Shown piece by piece: positions 20,964 through 31,331 of a DNA stretch of 64,000 bases. The notes under the pieces are model-generated. The model was not told the DNA's origin. It searched no databases and saw only the letters and a program-made list of their open reading frames with translations. Within the stretch, counting starts at the first letter, position 1. Every line of letters begins with the position of its first letter. A program made the position numbers and the translations under genes. The stretch is taken from positions 992,001-1,056,000 of the forward strand of contig CP036163.1 of NCBI GenBank assembly GCA_019056595.1. The letters are read 5' to 3'. The DNA is from Pectobacterium atrosepticum. GTDB taxonomy: Bacteria > Pseudomonadota > Gammaproteobacteria > Enterobacterales > Enterobacteriaceae.

Positions 20964-21719
20964 TTAACCCATTGCTAATATCTGATTAGCGCGTTGTGCA
21001 TTATCGTCGACGCTGCTAATGACTTTCATCTGCATTTCAAAGCGACGGGCATTGGCAATCATATCGACCATAGTATCGACCGTGTTCACGTTACTGCCTT
21101 CGATCACACCCGGCATAATGCGCACGGTGGGATCGTTTTGCAGAACATTACCACGTTGCTGCTGAGCCTGTTGCGTCAAGCGAAACAATCCATCATCAGA
21201 ACGCTCAACTTCTTGTCCGGTAGCTTTGACAAGCTTCAAACGCCCCAACTGGGCAATCGTATTAGGTGGATCCCCAGCATTAAGGGCAGAAATCGTACCA
21301 TCAGCAGAAATGCTGATCTGAGCCTGCGGAGGGATGTCAATCGGTCCACCGTCGCCCATGACTACACGCCCCTGAATAGTCAACTGCCCATCAGCGTTGA
21401 TCTCCATATTACCATTACGGGTGTACGCTTCACCGCCATTAGCAGTTTGCACCGCTAACCAACTCTCTTTCGGTAAAGCGACATCCATTGCACGGCCAGT
21501 ATAATTCATCACGCCTTCGGTCATATCAGCGCCAGGCGTTGAAGCGACAACCAGCGTTCGGGTGGGCAGTGTCAACCCATTTACCGGCACAGCGCGCAAT
21601 GCTGATAGCTGAGCCCGAAAACCCGGCGTTGAGGCATTAGCCAAGTTGTTCGCAGTAATCGCCTGCTTTTCCAATGACTGACTCGCGCCACCCATTGCCG
21701 TATAAATCGCGTGATCCAT
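20964..21719 (-). CDS. flgF: Flagellar proximal rod protein FlgF
   Basis: FlgF is a proximal rod subunit. 251 residues, same as in enterics, with axial signatures at both ends (SLEKQAITANNLANASTPGF and NTVDTMVDMIANARRFEMQM). It lies 21 bp after flgE in the flgB-J operon. Confidence 0.96.
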   Translation of the reverse strand: MDHAIYTAMGGASQSLEKQAITANNLANASTPGFRAQLSALRAVPVNGLTLPTRTLVVASTPGADMTEGVMNYTGRAMDVALPKESWLAVQTANGGEAYTRNGNMEINADGQLTIQGRVVMGDGGPIDIPPQAQISISADGTISALNAGDPPNTIAQLGRLKLVKATGQEVERSDDGLFRLTQQAQQQRGNVLQNDPTVRIMPGVIEGSNVNTVDTMVDMIANARRFEMQMKVISSVDDNAQRANQILAMG

Positions 21720-21740
21720 GCAACGTCCCCGTTAGGATAA

Positions 21741-22958
21741 TTAACGCAGGCTAACCAGCGTTTGTAGAATGGAATCCTGCGTTTTGATGGTTTGCGCGTT
21801 TGACTGGTAGTTACGCTGCGCAACGATCATGCTAACTAGCTCTTTACTCAGATCAACGTTCGAGCTTTCGGTAGATTTGCCGATCAGTTTACCCAGACTT
21901 CCTGTACCCGCCAGACCAACAACAGCCTGACCAGAACTTGCTGTTTCAGACCAAGCGTTATCACCTTCAGGCGACAAACCTTCTGGGTTGGCAAAACTAG
22001 CCAACAGAATTTGGCCTAACGCTTGCTTTTGACCATTGCTGTAGCTACCTTCGATCGTACCATCGTCATTGATCGCAAAACCCGTCAGTGAGCCTGGAGC
22101 GAAACCATTCTGGGTCGGGCTCTTATAGCTATATTCGGTATTTTGCTGCACGCTGCCAGTCAGATTGAGAGTGAAGGTACCATTCGCAGCACCATTCGTT
22201 CCCGTAAGATTGAGAGTAAAAGGTGTGTGTGCAGTAGCCCCAGTAGAACTTAAGGCACCATTCGCTTCAAAATTCAGCGTTCCTGCATTTTGATACGTAG
22301 CTGGATTGATTGAGTCATCCTTAGCATACGTCTGCCATGTATTGTTTGCCGTTTTAACAAAATACAGGGTGAAGTTATGCACGTTACCCTGACTATCATA
22401 GGTTGTAAGTGCAGTTTTGCTGTTATAGGTGCCTTCTGCACCAGGCGTTGTAGCCCAAGCGTTTGTTGGAACCGAGTCTGAAGATTTCAGGTTAGCCTTA
22501 ATTGATGCAACTGACGTTTGGCTCGCCAGCATATCTCCATCAGGAACAGTCAACGGTACTGGATCGGCCCCTGTTTGAACAGTTGGCGGCGTACCCGCAA
22601 CTGGGTAACCCGTCAATTGCATGCCTTGTGCGTTGACGATATTACGGCCGTTCAGCATAAACTGACCATTACGGCTGTAATAAGTAGAACCATTGGTGTC
22701 TTGTAGACGGTAAAAACCGCCGCCGCTAATCGCGATATCCAAGTCTCGTGAAGACGACGTAACAGTACCGTTACCGAAATCCTGCAATACCGATGCGACC
22801 TTCACACCCATACCAACTTTAGAACCCGCAAACATATCAGCAAATGTGACGTTCCCGGATTTAAAACCCACTGTCGCTGAGTTAGCGATGTTATTACCGA
22901 TAACATCAAGATTATTAGATGCTGCGTTTAAACCACTGACCGCCTGAGAAAAACCCAT
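21741..22958 (-). CDS. flgE: Flagellar hook protein FlgE
   Basis: FlgE is the subunit of the hook, the universal joint. 405 residues, close to the enteric 402. The N-terminal FSQAVSGLNAASNNLDVIGNN and C-terminal ELVSMIVAQRNYQSNAQTIK are conserved; the exposed middle is Thr/Asn/Ala-rich and variable. Confidence 0.97.
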   Translation of the reverse strand: MGFSQAVSGLNAASNNLDVIGNNIANSATVGFKSGNVTFADMFAGSKVGMGVKVASVLQDFGNGTVTSSSRDLDIAISGGGFYRLQDTNGSTYYSRNGQFMLNGRNIVNAQGMQLTGYPVAGTPPTVQTGADPVPLTVPDGDMLASQTSVASIKANLKSSDSVPTNAWATTPGAEGTYNSKTALTTYDSQGNVHNFTLYFVKTANNTWQTYAKDDSINPATYQNAGTLNFEANGALSSTGATAHTPFTLNLTGTNGAANGTFTLNLTGSVQQNTEYSYKSPTQNGFAPGSLTGFAINDDGTIEGSYSNGQKQALGQILLASFANPEGLSPEGDNAWSETASSGQAVVGLAGTGSLGKLIGKSTESSNVDLSKELVSMIVAQRNYQSNAQTIKTQDSILQTLVSLR

Positions 22959-23033
22959 GCCGTTCTCCAGATGAATTGATTAAGTCATATTCCAGGTAGT
23001 GAGTTTTACTGGAATAATATGAAATTTATATCG

Positions 23034-23708
23034 TTACAGAATCTGCCTTACATCGTCCAGAGTGGCTTTGCCGCGCAGACCTAAATCAAGCAATGCGCCG
23101 CTATCGCCGCGAACAACACTATTTACAACCGCATAGCTCAATGGCTGTACAACTTGCTGCGCGCCACCCGTGCTGGCAGCAACCGTAAAGGTATAAGCCC
23201 CATCTGGTGCAACAGTGCCATCAGCAAGCTTACTATCCCAGTTGAACGAGTGAACCCCAGCAGACAGCGTCCCTAATTCGATCGTACGAACAGCTTTACC
23301 TGTCGCATCATTAACGGTAACAGTGACAACTTCAGCCGCTTTTTCCAGTTCAACACCAAAAGGCGTACTGGTTTCTTTACCAACCAGAATGTCTTTTCCA
23401 GGGATCATGACACTGTGGCCAATCAGCGTTGATGCCTGCATAGACTGGTTGTTATTGATCTGCCCAGAGATAGAACCCAACGTGGTATTCAACTTCTCGA
23501 TACCGCTAACCGTATTAAGCTGAGCAAGTTGACTTACCAACTGATCATTACTCATCGGATTCGTCGGATCCTGATTCTTCAACTGCGCAACCAGCAATGT
23601 CAGGAACTGATTCTGTAGGTCAGCGCTGCTGTTTTTCTCTACCGCCGTTGTCGACGAGAGACCCTGCGTGCTACTCGCCGAGGAGGTATCATTAATTGTT
23701 ACAGACAT
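23034..23708 (-). CDS. flgD: Flagellar hook cap protein FlgD
   Basis: FlgD is the temporary scaffold that caps the growing hook and is replaced by FlgK. 224 residues. The conserved part is QNQFLTLLVAQLKNQDPTNPM near the N-terminus, followed by a beta-rich FlgD Ig/Tudor-type region (GVHSFNWDSKLADGTVAPDG). It is 75 bp before flgE. Confidence 0.96.
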   Translation of the reverse strand: MSVTINDTSSASSTQGLSSTTAVEKNSSADLQNQFLTLLVAQLKNQDPTNPMSNDQLVSQLAQLNTVSGIEKLNTTLGSISGQINNNQSMQASTLIGHSVMIPGKDILVGKETSTPFGVELEKAAEVVTVTVNDATGKAVRTIELGTLSAGVHSFNWDSKLADGTVAPDGAYTFTVAASTGGAQQVVQPLSYAVVNSVVRGDSGALLDLGLRGKATLDDVRQIL

Positions 23709-23723
23709 TATTTCGTCTCCCGA

Positions 23724-24128
23724 TTATTGCCCGATCGTTAACGTCTTCAGCATCATCGATTTTGTCGTATTCAAGACTTCGACGTTTGCCTGATAACTGC
23801 GTGATGCTGAAATGGTGTTCACCATCTCAGCCACTGGGTCAACATTCGGCATGCGAACGTATCCCTGCCCATCAGCCAGTGGGTTGCCCGGCTCGTAAAC
23901 CAGTCGAGCAGGTGATGGGTCTTCGATAACATTAGCAACGCGCACGCCGCCAGTTGATTGCCCCGGGGCTGCATTCACTTCGAATACTACCTGCTTGGCA
24001 CGATAAGGTTGACCATCAGGACCCGTCACGCTGTCTGCGTTAGCCAGGTTGCTGGCGCTCACATTAAGGCGCTGAGATTGCGCAGAAAGCGCAGAGCCTG
24101 AAATTTCGAATATATTTAATAACGACAT
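23724..24128 (-). CDS. flgC: Flagellar proximal rod protein FlgC
   Basis: FlgC is a proximal rod subunit; 134 residues, equal to enteric FlgC. It has the axial motif [16 protein letters not shown] and a C-terminal [22 protein letters not shown] segment. It lies 28 bp after flgB and 15 bp before flgD. Confidence 0.97.
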   Translation of the reverse strand: MSLLNIFEISGSALSAQSQRLNVSASNLANADSVTGPDGQPYRAKQVVFEVNAAPGQSTGGVRVANVIEDPSPARLVYEPGNPLADGQGYVRMPNVDPVAEMVNTISASRSYQANVEVLNTTKSMMLKTLTIGQ

Positions 24129-24156
24129 GAATATTTACCTTCTCACCGCGCTACGA

Positions 24157-24573
24157 TCACGAACCTGACTGCAGGACCGACATCATGCCTTTAATCTGTC
24201 CGCCCAGAACGGTCAGGTTGGTTTGATATTTCAGGCTATTATCGGCAAAATTAGTGCGTTCACGATCCATATCGACCGTATTGCCATCCAACGCAGGTTG
24301 ATCGGGCACGCGATATAACAAATCAAGCTCCGGCGGCTGAAAACTCTGCGCAGGTATATGCCGCACAGAGGTAGTTTTCAGTGCGATACCTGTACCGTTC
24401 ACACGCCCCTGCTCCATAGTTTTACTGAGCTGGCTGGCAAAATCGATATCCCTGGCCTGATAGCCTGGCGTATCCGCATTGGCAATATTCGCGGCCAGAA
24501 TTTCCTGCCGCTGGGCACGCAAGTTCAACGCTTCCTGCTGAAACCGCAACGAGGCGTCTAATTTATCAAGCAT
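24157..24573 (-). CDS. flgB: Flagellar proximal rod protein FlgB
   Basis: FlgB is a proximal rod subunit that meets FliE. 138 residues, same as in E. coli, with [24 protein letters not shown] at the N-terminal side. It opens the flgBCDEFGHIJ operon and is divergent from flgA across 163 bp that carries a likely FlhDC box. Confidence 0.97.
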   Translation of the reverse strand: MLDKLDASLRFQQEALNLRAQRQEILAANIANADTPGYQARDIDFASQLSKTMEQGRVNGTGIALKTTSVRHIPAQSFQPPELDLLYRVPDQPALDGNTVDMDRERTNFADNSLKYQTNLTVLGGQIKGMMSVLQSGS

Positions 24574-24633
24574 GCTCCCTCCGCAAGTTAGAATTTGGAG
24601 TGAGTAGGATAATTCTCATTATGGCTATACCAT

Positions 24634-24671
24634 CGAACGAATAGACGCCAAATGCAGCGCTATTTATTGCC
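24634..24671. promoter_or_regulatory. Candidate FlhDC box between flgB and flgA
   Basis: CGCTATTTATTGCC (24658-24671) closely matches the enteric FlhD4C2 half-site CGCTATTTCTGCC. The opposing half CGAACGAATAGACG (24634-24647) is weaker and lies 10 bp away, the expected spacing. The position between two divergent class 2 units fits activation of both. Confidence 0.5.
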
Positions 24672-24736
24672 TTAACCTTACACTGACATCGTTACACTTA
24701 TGCCCGATATAAACAGAACCAGGAGAGCGAACTAAA

Positions 24737-25405
24737 ATGAAAACAATACATTATTATCTCTGCCTGGCGGTGTCCTGTTTTTTCGTCCTATGTGCCCCCG
24801 TCAATGCGAACGACCTTCCGGCACAGATCAATCAATTTTTTGCCTCACGCTTTCAGGGAAGCACGAATGCCGTTAACGTTGTGGTAAAATCGCCAGAGTC
24901 GCAGTGGCCACAGTGCGAAGCGCCCCAAATCACGTTCCCCGGGAATACGAAAATGTGGGGTAATGTGAGCCTGTCTGTACGGTGTGGGCAGCAGCGCCGC
25001 TTCATTCAAACTGAAGTTCAGGTAACAGGGAACTATGTCATCAGTTCACGGCCTATAAATCGCGGGACAGCGCTGACGGAAAAAGATATTAGTCTGACAA
25101 AGGGCAGGCTCGATTTATTACCGCTGCGCCCTATACTGACGTTGCAAGGTGCACAGGGTGCGGTCATTTTACGCGACCTAACACCTGGACAGGTTATTAC
25201 TACGTCCATGATCAGACGTGCCTGGATAGTAAAAGCAGGTCAGTCGGTGCAAATTATCGCCCAAGGGGAAGGCTTTACGATTAATGGCGAAGGAAAAGCC
25301 ATGAACAATGCGGCAGCCGGACAAGCAGTCAGAGTCAGAACAGCAAATGGACAAATAATCAGCGGAATCACAAATGAAGATGGGATTATTCTGATCTCAC
25401 AGTAA
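24737..25405 (+). CDS. flgA: P-ring assembly chaperone FlgA
   Basis: FlgA is the periplasmic chaperone for P-ring polymerisation. 222 residues with a Sec signal peptide (MKTIHYYLCLAVSCFFVLCAPVNA), then the SAF-type domain with NRGTALTEKDI and DLTPGQVITTSMIRRAWIVKAG. The length is near the E. coli 219. A sigma-28 promoter between flgA and flgM allows separate late expression of the latter. Confidence 0.95.
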   Translation: MKTIHYYLCLAVSCFFVLCAPVNANDLPAQINQFFASRFQGSTNAVNVVVKSPESQWPQCEAPQITFPGNTKMWGNVSLSVRCGQQRRFIQTEVQVTGNYVISSRPINRGTALTEKDISLTKGRLDLLPLRPILTLQGAQGAVILRDLTPGQVITTSMIRRAWIVKAGQSVQIIAQGEGFTINGEGKAMNNAAAGQAVRVRTANGQIISGITNEDGIILISQ

Positions 25406-25410
25406 TTAAT

Positions 25411-25437
25411 TAAAGATTTGCTCATGTTTGCCGATGA
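25411..25437 (+). promoter_or_regulatory. Sigma-28 promoter of flgMN
   Basis: TAAA (25411-25414), exactly 15 bp, then GCCGATGA (25430-25437): one mismatch in total to the FliA consensus. It lies 110 bp before flgM, matching the known class 3 promoter position of flgM in enterics. Confidence 0.88.
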
Positions 25438-25546
25438 TAGTTACATAGTCATTACTGACGACGTTTTAAAATTGAACACCAATGTGATGAACGTTCCGTA
25501 ACACATTGATGATTAACTATTTATCCTCAAACCAGAGGGATGTATT

Positions 25547-25843
25547 ATGAGTATTGATCGCACACAGTCACTGAAGCCGGTCAGTCAAGTTCAGCAACGT
25601 GAATCTGGCGATGTCGCTAAAACCAAACGCAAACAGGCTGAAGCTCAGTCTGAAGTTAGTGCAACACAGGTAAAACTGAGCGATGCACAGGCAAAGTTGA
25701 TGCAGCCAGGCACGCAGGACATTGATATGAATCGCGTGGAAACCTTAAAGCAGGCGATTCGTGATGGCTCACTAAAAATTGATGCTGGAAAAATCGCGGA
25801 TGCATTACTTAAAGAAACGCAGGATTTTTTAGCAGGTAATTAA
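25547..25843 (+). CDS. flgM: Anti-sigma-28 factor FlgM
   Basis: FlgM holds FliA inactive until the hook is complete, then is exported through it. 98 residues, with the N-terminal [16 protein letters not shown] export region and the C-terminal sigma-binding helices ([29 protein letters not shown]). It is preceded by an AGAGGGA ribosome site and followed by flgN after 5 bp. Confidence 0.97.
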   Translation: MSIDRTQSLKPVSQVQQRESGDVAKTKRKQAEAQSEVSATQVKLSDAQAKLMQPGTQDIDMNRVETLKQAIRDGSLKIDAGKIADALLKETQDFLAGN

Positions 25844-25848
25844 TATTT

Positions 25849-26286
25849 ATGGAAAATCTGCAATCAATTCTGGATCAACTGCTAAGTAATCTACGTGAGC
25901 TTGATGCGGTTCTGTCTGAAGAGCAAACGCTGCTTTGTGCCGGGTATATTAATAACATTGCTCTGCAACAGGTGACTGAGAGGAAGACGTCCTTGCTGGC
26001 GACGATGCAGCATTTGGAAACGCGACGCCATGAATCCGAATCCGCTCTTACGCTACAAGCGCCTTATGACGGCATTGAACCGTTGTCTGTATACTGGCAG
26101 CAAGTTCAAGAGTTAACCAGACGTCTAAATAATCAGAATAAGCATAATGGCCTTCTGCTTAGTCGCCATATTGCGTATACGAACGAAGCCATCAATATAT
26201 TGAAGCCTCGTCATGGCCAAGGGTTATATGGTCCTGATGGTCAGTCGAAAGGTGTGACCGTTGGCGGTAGAAAAATCACGTTCTAA
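25849..26286 (+). CDS. flgN: FlgK/FlgL export chaperone FlgN
   Basis: FlgN is the cytosolic chaperone for the junction proteins FlgK and FlgL. 145 residues, mostly helical, near the enteric 138-140. It begins with the family-like LQSILDQLLSNLRELDAVLSEE. A strong terminator overlaps its stop codon. Confidence 0.95.
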   Translation: MENLQSILDQLLSNLRELDAVLSEEQTLLCAGYINNIALQQVTERKTSLLATMQHLETRRHESESALTLQAPYDGIEPLSVYWQQVQELTRRLNNQNKHNGLLLSRHIAYTNEAINILKPRHGQGLYGPDGQSKGVTVGGRKITF

Positions 26287-26314
26287 AAGTCTCTGCATCT
26301 TAGCAGAGACTTTT
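26285..26314. terminator. Bidirectional terminator between flgN and flhE
   Basis: Perfect 12-bp arms AAAAGTCTCTGC (26285-26296) and GCAGAGACTTTT (26303-26314) with a 6-base loop. The A-rich left end and T-rich right end serve both strands, as expected between the convergent flgN and flhE. Confidence 0.9.
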
Positions 26315-26359
26315 CATCATTTAAAACAGCCCGTTATTTAAAGATAACCATTTCAAAAA

Positions 26360-26779
26360 TCACTTATAGTTCACCGCAATGTCGATCGTACGGACGCTGA
26401 ACGAGTGGTTAATACGTCCATTTCCTTCAATGTAGTATACAAAACGAAACTCATTATTTGCCGCTAACCCATCAAATGCCTGAGTTTGTCCGTCGCCACT
26501 ACCATCTAAGTCAACACAGCGCTGCGGCGATTGTGAACACAGTTTCACAACAAGCCCTACAGGTATCGCTGAATCAATCACATGCCGCCAATATATTGTC
26601 GTAATCGTTTCATCTGGCTTAACCGCTATATTAGGAATAAAAGCTGACGTCGTAACCATTTCACCACGATGATCAAGTTTTATTCCCGGCATGCTTCCGT
26701 TCCAACTACCTGGCGTCGCAATAGCACAAAGTGGGAATACTAGCGCTGTTGCTACCAGAGAACGTATCACCTTCCTCAT
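26360..26779 (-). CDS. flhE: Flagellar protein FlhE
   Basis: FlhE is a small periplasmic protein encoded after flhA in enterics; it has been linked to preventing proton leakage through the export apparatus. 139 residues with a signal peptide (MRKVIRSLVATALVFPLCAIA) and a predicted beta-rich mature part. It overlaps the flhA stop by 4 bp (ATGA). Confidence 0.93.
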   Translation of the reverse strand: MRKVIRSLVATALVFPLCAIATPGSWNGSMPGIKLDHRGEMVTTSAFIPNIAVKPDETITTIYWRHVIDSAIPVGLVVKLCSQSPQRCVDLDGSGDGQTQAFDGLAANNEFRFVYYIEGNGRINHSFSVRTIDIAVNYK

Positions 26780-28860
26780 TTCTGAGCTTCTCCAATAACC
26801 GATGTCATGCGAATTTGGCGATGATCGCTGATTTCCAAATTAGAAAGTACGGCCATGTTCGGTAGGCTACGATGCAAGAATCGGGCGAGTAAAGCACGTA
26901 AAGCATGGTTCACAAGCAGAACCGGCGGAGCACCCAACATTTCCTGCCGCTGTAGCGCTTGTTTCGCCTGTTCAAGTAGACGATCGGCAAGCCCTGGCTC
27001 GAGGCCACCACCGCCTTGAAGCGCCTGTAGCAGAAGGCGCTCCAACGACCCTTCCAGGCCGATAACCTGAAGCTCACTGTCTCCCGGAAACCACTGCTGA
27101 GTGATAGCCCGTCCCAGAGCAACCCTAACCACCGTGGTGAGTTCATAAGGGTCTGGCTGCACTGGCGCATGTTCAGCCAATGTCTCCATGATAGTGCGCA
27201 TATCCCTAATCGAAACTCTCTCGCTAAGCAGATTTTGCAAGACCTTGTGCAAGGTAGTTAGCGTTACCACACCAGGAATGAAATCTTCTGTCAGTTTTGG
27301 CATTTCCTGAGCAACGCGCTCCATCAATTGCTGAGCTTCTTGTCGACCAAACAGTTCACTGGCATGTAAGGCAATTAGGTGGTTCAAGTGTGTTGCAACC
27401 ACTGTACTTGCTTCTACTACCGTGAATCCCTGAGCTTGCGCTTGATCTTTCAATGCATTATCAATCCAGACTGCTGGCAGCCCAAACGCAGGATCCTGCG
27501 TGATATCTCCAGACAAAGAACCAACCGCATTACCCGGATTGATAGCCATCCAACGACCAGGATGAGCTTCACCGCTACCCACCTCAACACCTTTCATCAA
27601 TATGCGATAACTAGCAGGCTGGAGCTCTAAATTATCCCGGATATGAACCACTGGCGGTAAGTATCCCATTTCCTGAGCAAACTTCTTCCTGATACTACGA
27701 ATCCTACCCAGTAGTTCGCCATCTTGCTGCGCGTCAACCATTGGGATCAATCGATAGCCAACTTCCATACCCAGCGGGTCTTCAAGCTGTACATCAGACC
27801 AGCTGGCTTCAATAACCTGATGTTTCTCCATTGATGCCGGAATAGGTTGCATAGCGGGTTCTTTTGTCTGTTCCCCACGTATCCACCAAGCAAGCCCCAA
27901 TAAAGATGCAGTGAATAACAGAAAGACAAAATTAGGCATTCCAGGAACCAACCCAATGAGCCCAATTACCGCAGCACTCAGCACCATAACCCGCGGATTA
28001 TTGAATAGCTGGGTGACCATCTGTTGGCCAACATCTTGATCGGTACTCACGCGAGTAACAATGACACCCGCCGCGGTAGAAATAATCAGAGCAGGGATCT
28101 GAGCAACCAAGCCATCACCGATAGTAAGCAGCGTATAACTCTCCGCAGCCTGCCCTACCGGCATTCCGTGCTGTACAACACCGACGATCAATCCACCAAC
28201 AATGTTGATGACCATGATAATCAATCCTGCGACAGCATCACCACGCACGAATTTACTAGCACCATCCATTGAGCCATAGAAATCTGACTCCTGAGTTACC
28301 TCGGTGCGACGCTTTTTCGCCTCTTCTTCACCAATTATCCCAGCATTAAGATCGGCATCGATCGCCATCTGTTTACCTGGCATACCATCCAACACAAAGC
28401 GGGCACCAACTTCAGCGATACGTCCGGCACCTTTGGTGATAACCATAAAGTTGATTAGGACAAGAATGATAAAGACCACAATACCAATGGCAAAATTCCC
28501 ACCTACCAGAAAGTGTCCGAATGCTTCGACAACCTTCCCAGCTGCGGCAGTCCCTGTGTGCCCATCCAACAAAATAATACGGGTAGATGCAACGTTGAGT
28601 GACAAACGCAATAGCGTAGAAAACAGTAGAATGGTAGGAAATGCGGCAAATTCCAGTGTCCGTTGCGTAAACATCGCAACCAGCAATACCATGATTGATA
28701 GTGCGATGTTAAAGGTAAATAGCAGATCCAGAATGAATGGCGGCAGCGGCAATACCATCATGGAAAGTATCAGCAGGATCAGTATTGGTCCGGCTAATAT
28801 TTGCCATTGACTACCTTTCATATTACTCGGTAAACGAAGCAAAGAGGCCAAATTAGCCAT
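26776..28860 (-). CDS. flhA: Flagellar export apparatus protein FlhA
   Basis: FlhA is the export-gate subunit with eight membrane segments in its N-terminal half and a cytoplasmic ring that docks chaperone-substrate complexes. The start at 28860 (overlapping the flhB stop) gives 694 residues, near the enteric 692, beginning MANLASLLRLPSNMKG. The conserved GAGRIAEVGARFVLDGMPGKQM cytoplasmic loop is visible. The upstream in-frame extension lies inside flhB and is rejected. Confidence 0.97.
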   Translation of the reverse strand: MANLASLLRLPSNMKGSQWQILAGPILILLILSMMVLPLPPFILDLLFTFNIALSIMVLLVAMFTQRTLEFAAFPTILLFSTLLRLSLNVASTRIILLDGHTGTAAAGKVVEAFGHFLVGGNFAIGIVVFIILVLINFMVITKGAGRIAEVGARFVLDGMPGKQMAIDADLNAGIIGEEEAKKRRTEVTQESDFYGSMDGASKFVRGDAVAGLIIMVINIVGGLIVGVVQHGMPVGQAAESYTLLTIGDGLVAQIPALIISTAAGVIVTRVSTDQDVGQQMVTQLFNNPRVMVLSAAVIGLIGLVPGMPNFVFLLFTASLLGLAWWIRGEQTKEPAMQPIPASMEKHQVIEASWSDVQLEDPLGMEVGYRLIPMVDAQQDGELLGRIRSIRKKFAQEMGYLPPVVHIRDNLELQPASYRILMKGVEVGSGEAHPGRWMAINPGNAVGSLSGDITQDPAFGLPAVWIDNALKDQAQAQGFTVVEASTVVATHLNHLIALHASELFGRQEAQQLMERVAQEMPKLTEDFIPGVVTLTTLHKVLQNLLSERVSIRDMRTIMETLAEHAPVQPDPYELTTVVRVALGRAITQQWFPGDSELQVIGLEGSLERLLLQALQGGGGLEPGLADRLLEQAKQALQRQEMLGAPPVLLVNHALRALLARFLHRSLPNMAVLSNLEISDHRQIRMTSVIGEAQK

Positions 28861-30004
28861 CAGTAGTATTCTCTTTAGCAAAATCCAGTGCATCCGGCAC
28901 TGGTAGATGTTTCGGTTTTCTAGGAATTAAGCCACCTTCACGCTTCCAGCGTTTCAGTTGATAAACCCAGGCTAAGACTTCTGCAACAGCAGCATACAGC
29001 GCAGCCGGAATGTGCTGCCCGACCTCTGAATGACGAAATAGTGCTCGCGCCAACGGTGGTGCTTCTAAAATAGGAACGCGGTGTTCTGTCCCCAGTTCAC
29101 GAATACGTAAAGCGATGTCGCCAGCTCCTTTAGCCAACACTTTCGGCGCATTCATTTTTTTATCATCATAGCGTAATGCTACTGCATAATGCGTCGGGTT
29201 AGTGACTATAACATCAGCCTTAGGGACATCAGCCATCATCCTACGTTGGGCCATTGCCCTTTGTTGCTGACGAATACGTCCTTTAACATGGGGATCGCCT
29301 TCGCTCTGTTTATGCTCGTCACGGATTTCCTGCTTCGTCATCCGTAATTTTTTGATGTGACTCCAGACTTGCCAAAACACATCAAAAGCGACCATCGGAA
29401 TAAGGCCAATAATGATGAGAAAGCCACACATTACGGCCAATTCCAACGCATCACCTAACGCCGCAATCGGCGCTTCGGATACCAGATGCAATATTTTAGG
29501 CCAGTTGTGAATCAAGAATAAGGTACTAATGATCCCAACTATGACTGATTTCAATATCGCCTTAAAAAGTTCAGCTAATGCTTGGGAAGAAAATAACCGT
29601 TTCAGCCCAGAAATAGGATCTAATTTTTTGAAGTCAACTTTTAATGACTTAGTACTAAATAATATCCCACCCAGTAGCATCGGTGCAGACAGCGCAACTA
29701 ATACGGCCCCGAGCATAATCGGTACCAGCGCCGACACAGCCTGGCGCAATAGTGAACCAACATGGCGTAGCATTTGGGTATCATCGCCAATCGTCGCGTA
29801 ATCAAAATTTAACGACTGTGAGACAATTCTGGCCAAACGGCCAGCCATGACATCGCCCCCTATCCACAGAATAGCCAATCCTGCGACCATCATCAGAACA
29901 GAAGTCAGCTCTCTAGATCGCGGGATCTGGCCTTCTTCTCGCGCCTTCTCCTCTTTTTGGGGAGTGGGGGCTTCTGTTTTTTCTAGATCGCTATCTTCAG
30001 CCAC
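28853..30004 (-). CDS. flhB: Flagellar export switch protein FlhB
   Basis: FlhB controls which substrates are exported and cleaves itself when FliK signals hook completion. 383 residues with four membrane segments in the N-terminal half and the autocleavage motif NPTH at residues 269-272. The length matches enteric FlhB (382). It begins the flhBAE operon; the 245-bp gap before it separates it from cheZ. Confidence 0.97.
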   Translation of the reverse strand: MAEDSDLEKTEAPTPQKEEKAREEGQIPRSRELTSVLMMVAGLAILWIGGDVMAGRLARIVSQSLNFDYATIGDDTQMLRHVGSLLRQAVSALVPIMLGAVLVALSAPMLLGGILFSTKSLKVDFKKLDPISGLKRLFSSQALAELFKAILKSVIVGIISTLFLIHNWPKILHLVSEAPIAALGDALELAVMCGFLIIIGLIPMVAFDVFWQVWSHIKKLRMTKQEIRDEHKQSEGDPHVKGRIRQQQRAMAQRRMMADVPKADVIVTNPTHYAVALRYDDKKMNAPKVLAKGAGDIALRIRELGTEHRVPILEAPPLARALFRHSEVGQHIPAALYAAVAEVLAWVYQLKRWKREGGLIPRKPKHLPVPDALDFAKENTTDG

Positions 30005-30151
30005 GTTGGCGTTCCTGTTACGACTTTCGGGATAGGAATTTGCTGCCTAGCATGACAAATACGAGAAAGTTTTATGGCTGGAACAACGAGAAAAACCGAC
30101 GCTTTTTTAACGAATAGTAAAAAAGAAAGGGAGGGAGAAATCGATCTTGGT

Positions 30152-30182
30152 TATTTATGGCCATAAATACTGGCCATAAATA
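30152..30182. repeat. 18-bp palindrome with an extra half-site between cheZ and flhB
   Basis: Positions 30152-30169 form a perfect palindrome, TATTTATGG and its complement. The right half TGGCCATAAATA (30158-30169) is repeated directly at 30171-30182. On the minus strand the repeat gives a 10-bp hairpin about 70 bp after the cheZ stop without a T tract. It may be a weak terminator or an operator for flhB. Confidence 0.7.
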
Positions 30183-30249
30183 GCTGGGGCATTGGTGCTC
30201 GTAGCCTTTTCAAAAAAGAAGATGACTCCTTTTTCTGACGCAAGACTCA

Positions 30250-30894
30250 TTAGAATCCGAGACTATCCAGAAGGTCGTCAACCTGATCCTGATTGGCTAC
30301 GATACCAGCTGCACCTTTATCCAACTGAGGTCCATTCAGAAGACCATCATTTACACGCTTAGGTGCATCTGGTTTTTCTGGAATATTGTCAAGCAACACC
30401 ATCAGCAGTTGTTTTTCAATCTCTTGAACAACATCCATCATACGCTTGATTACCTGACCGGTAAGGTCCTGGAAATCCTGCGCCATCATAATTTCCAACA
30501 GCTGAGCGTTGGTAAACGAGGTATGCTGTGGTACATCTTCAAGATAGCTACGCGTATCCGTCACTAATTCGCGGGCATCGGCCAGTTCGATTGGATTTTC
30601 AAACCATTCATCCCAACGTACCTTCAGAGATTTAGCATCAGCTTCTAGCAGGTTCTGACGTGGTTGCGCAGCCTCTACGCAGTTCAGAGCACGTTCTGCC
30701 GCTTGCGCAGTCATCTGGACTACATAGTCAAGACGATCGCGTGCATCAGGAATAGCCTCTGCTGCTTCTGCTATCGCATTATCGAGACCCAGTTCTTTCA
30801 AACTGTCGCGCAGCATACGAGTCAATTGGCCGATACGCGAAATAATCTCGGTTGCTGAAGCTGTGTCGTTCACGGACGGCATCTGTGGCGTCAT
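30250..30894 (-). CDS. cheZ: CheY-phosphate phosphatase CheZ
   Basis: CheZ removes the phosphate from CheY-P and ends the tumble signal. 214 residues, identical in length to E. coli CheZ. The catalytic helix region ([22 protein letters not shown], with the essential Gln) and the C-terminal CheY-binding peptide [12 protein letters not shown] are both intact. It follows cheY by 9 bp and ends the cheRBYZ unit. Confidence 0.97.
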   Translation of the reverse strand: MTPQMPSVNDTASATEIISRIGQLTRMLRDSLKELGLDNAIAEAAEAIPDARDRLDYVVQMTAQAAERALNCVEAAQPRQNLLEADAKSLKVRWDEWFENPIELADARELVTDTRSYLEDVPQHTSFTNAQLLEIMMAQDFQDLTGQVIKRMMDVVQEIEKQLLMVLLDNIPEKPDAPKRVNDGLLNGPQLDKGAAGIVANQDQVDDLLDSLGF

Positions 30895-30903
30895 AAGATC
30901 CCC

Positions 30904-31317
<414 letters not shown>

Positions 31318-31331
31318 TCACCGAGAGCTGC

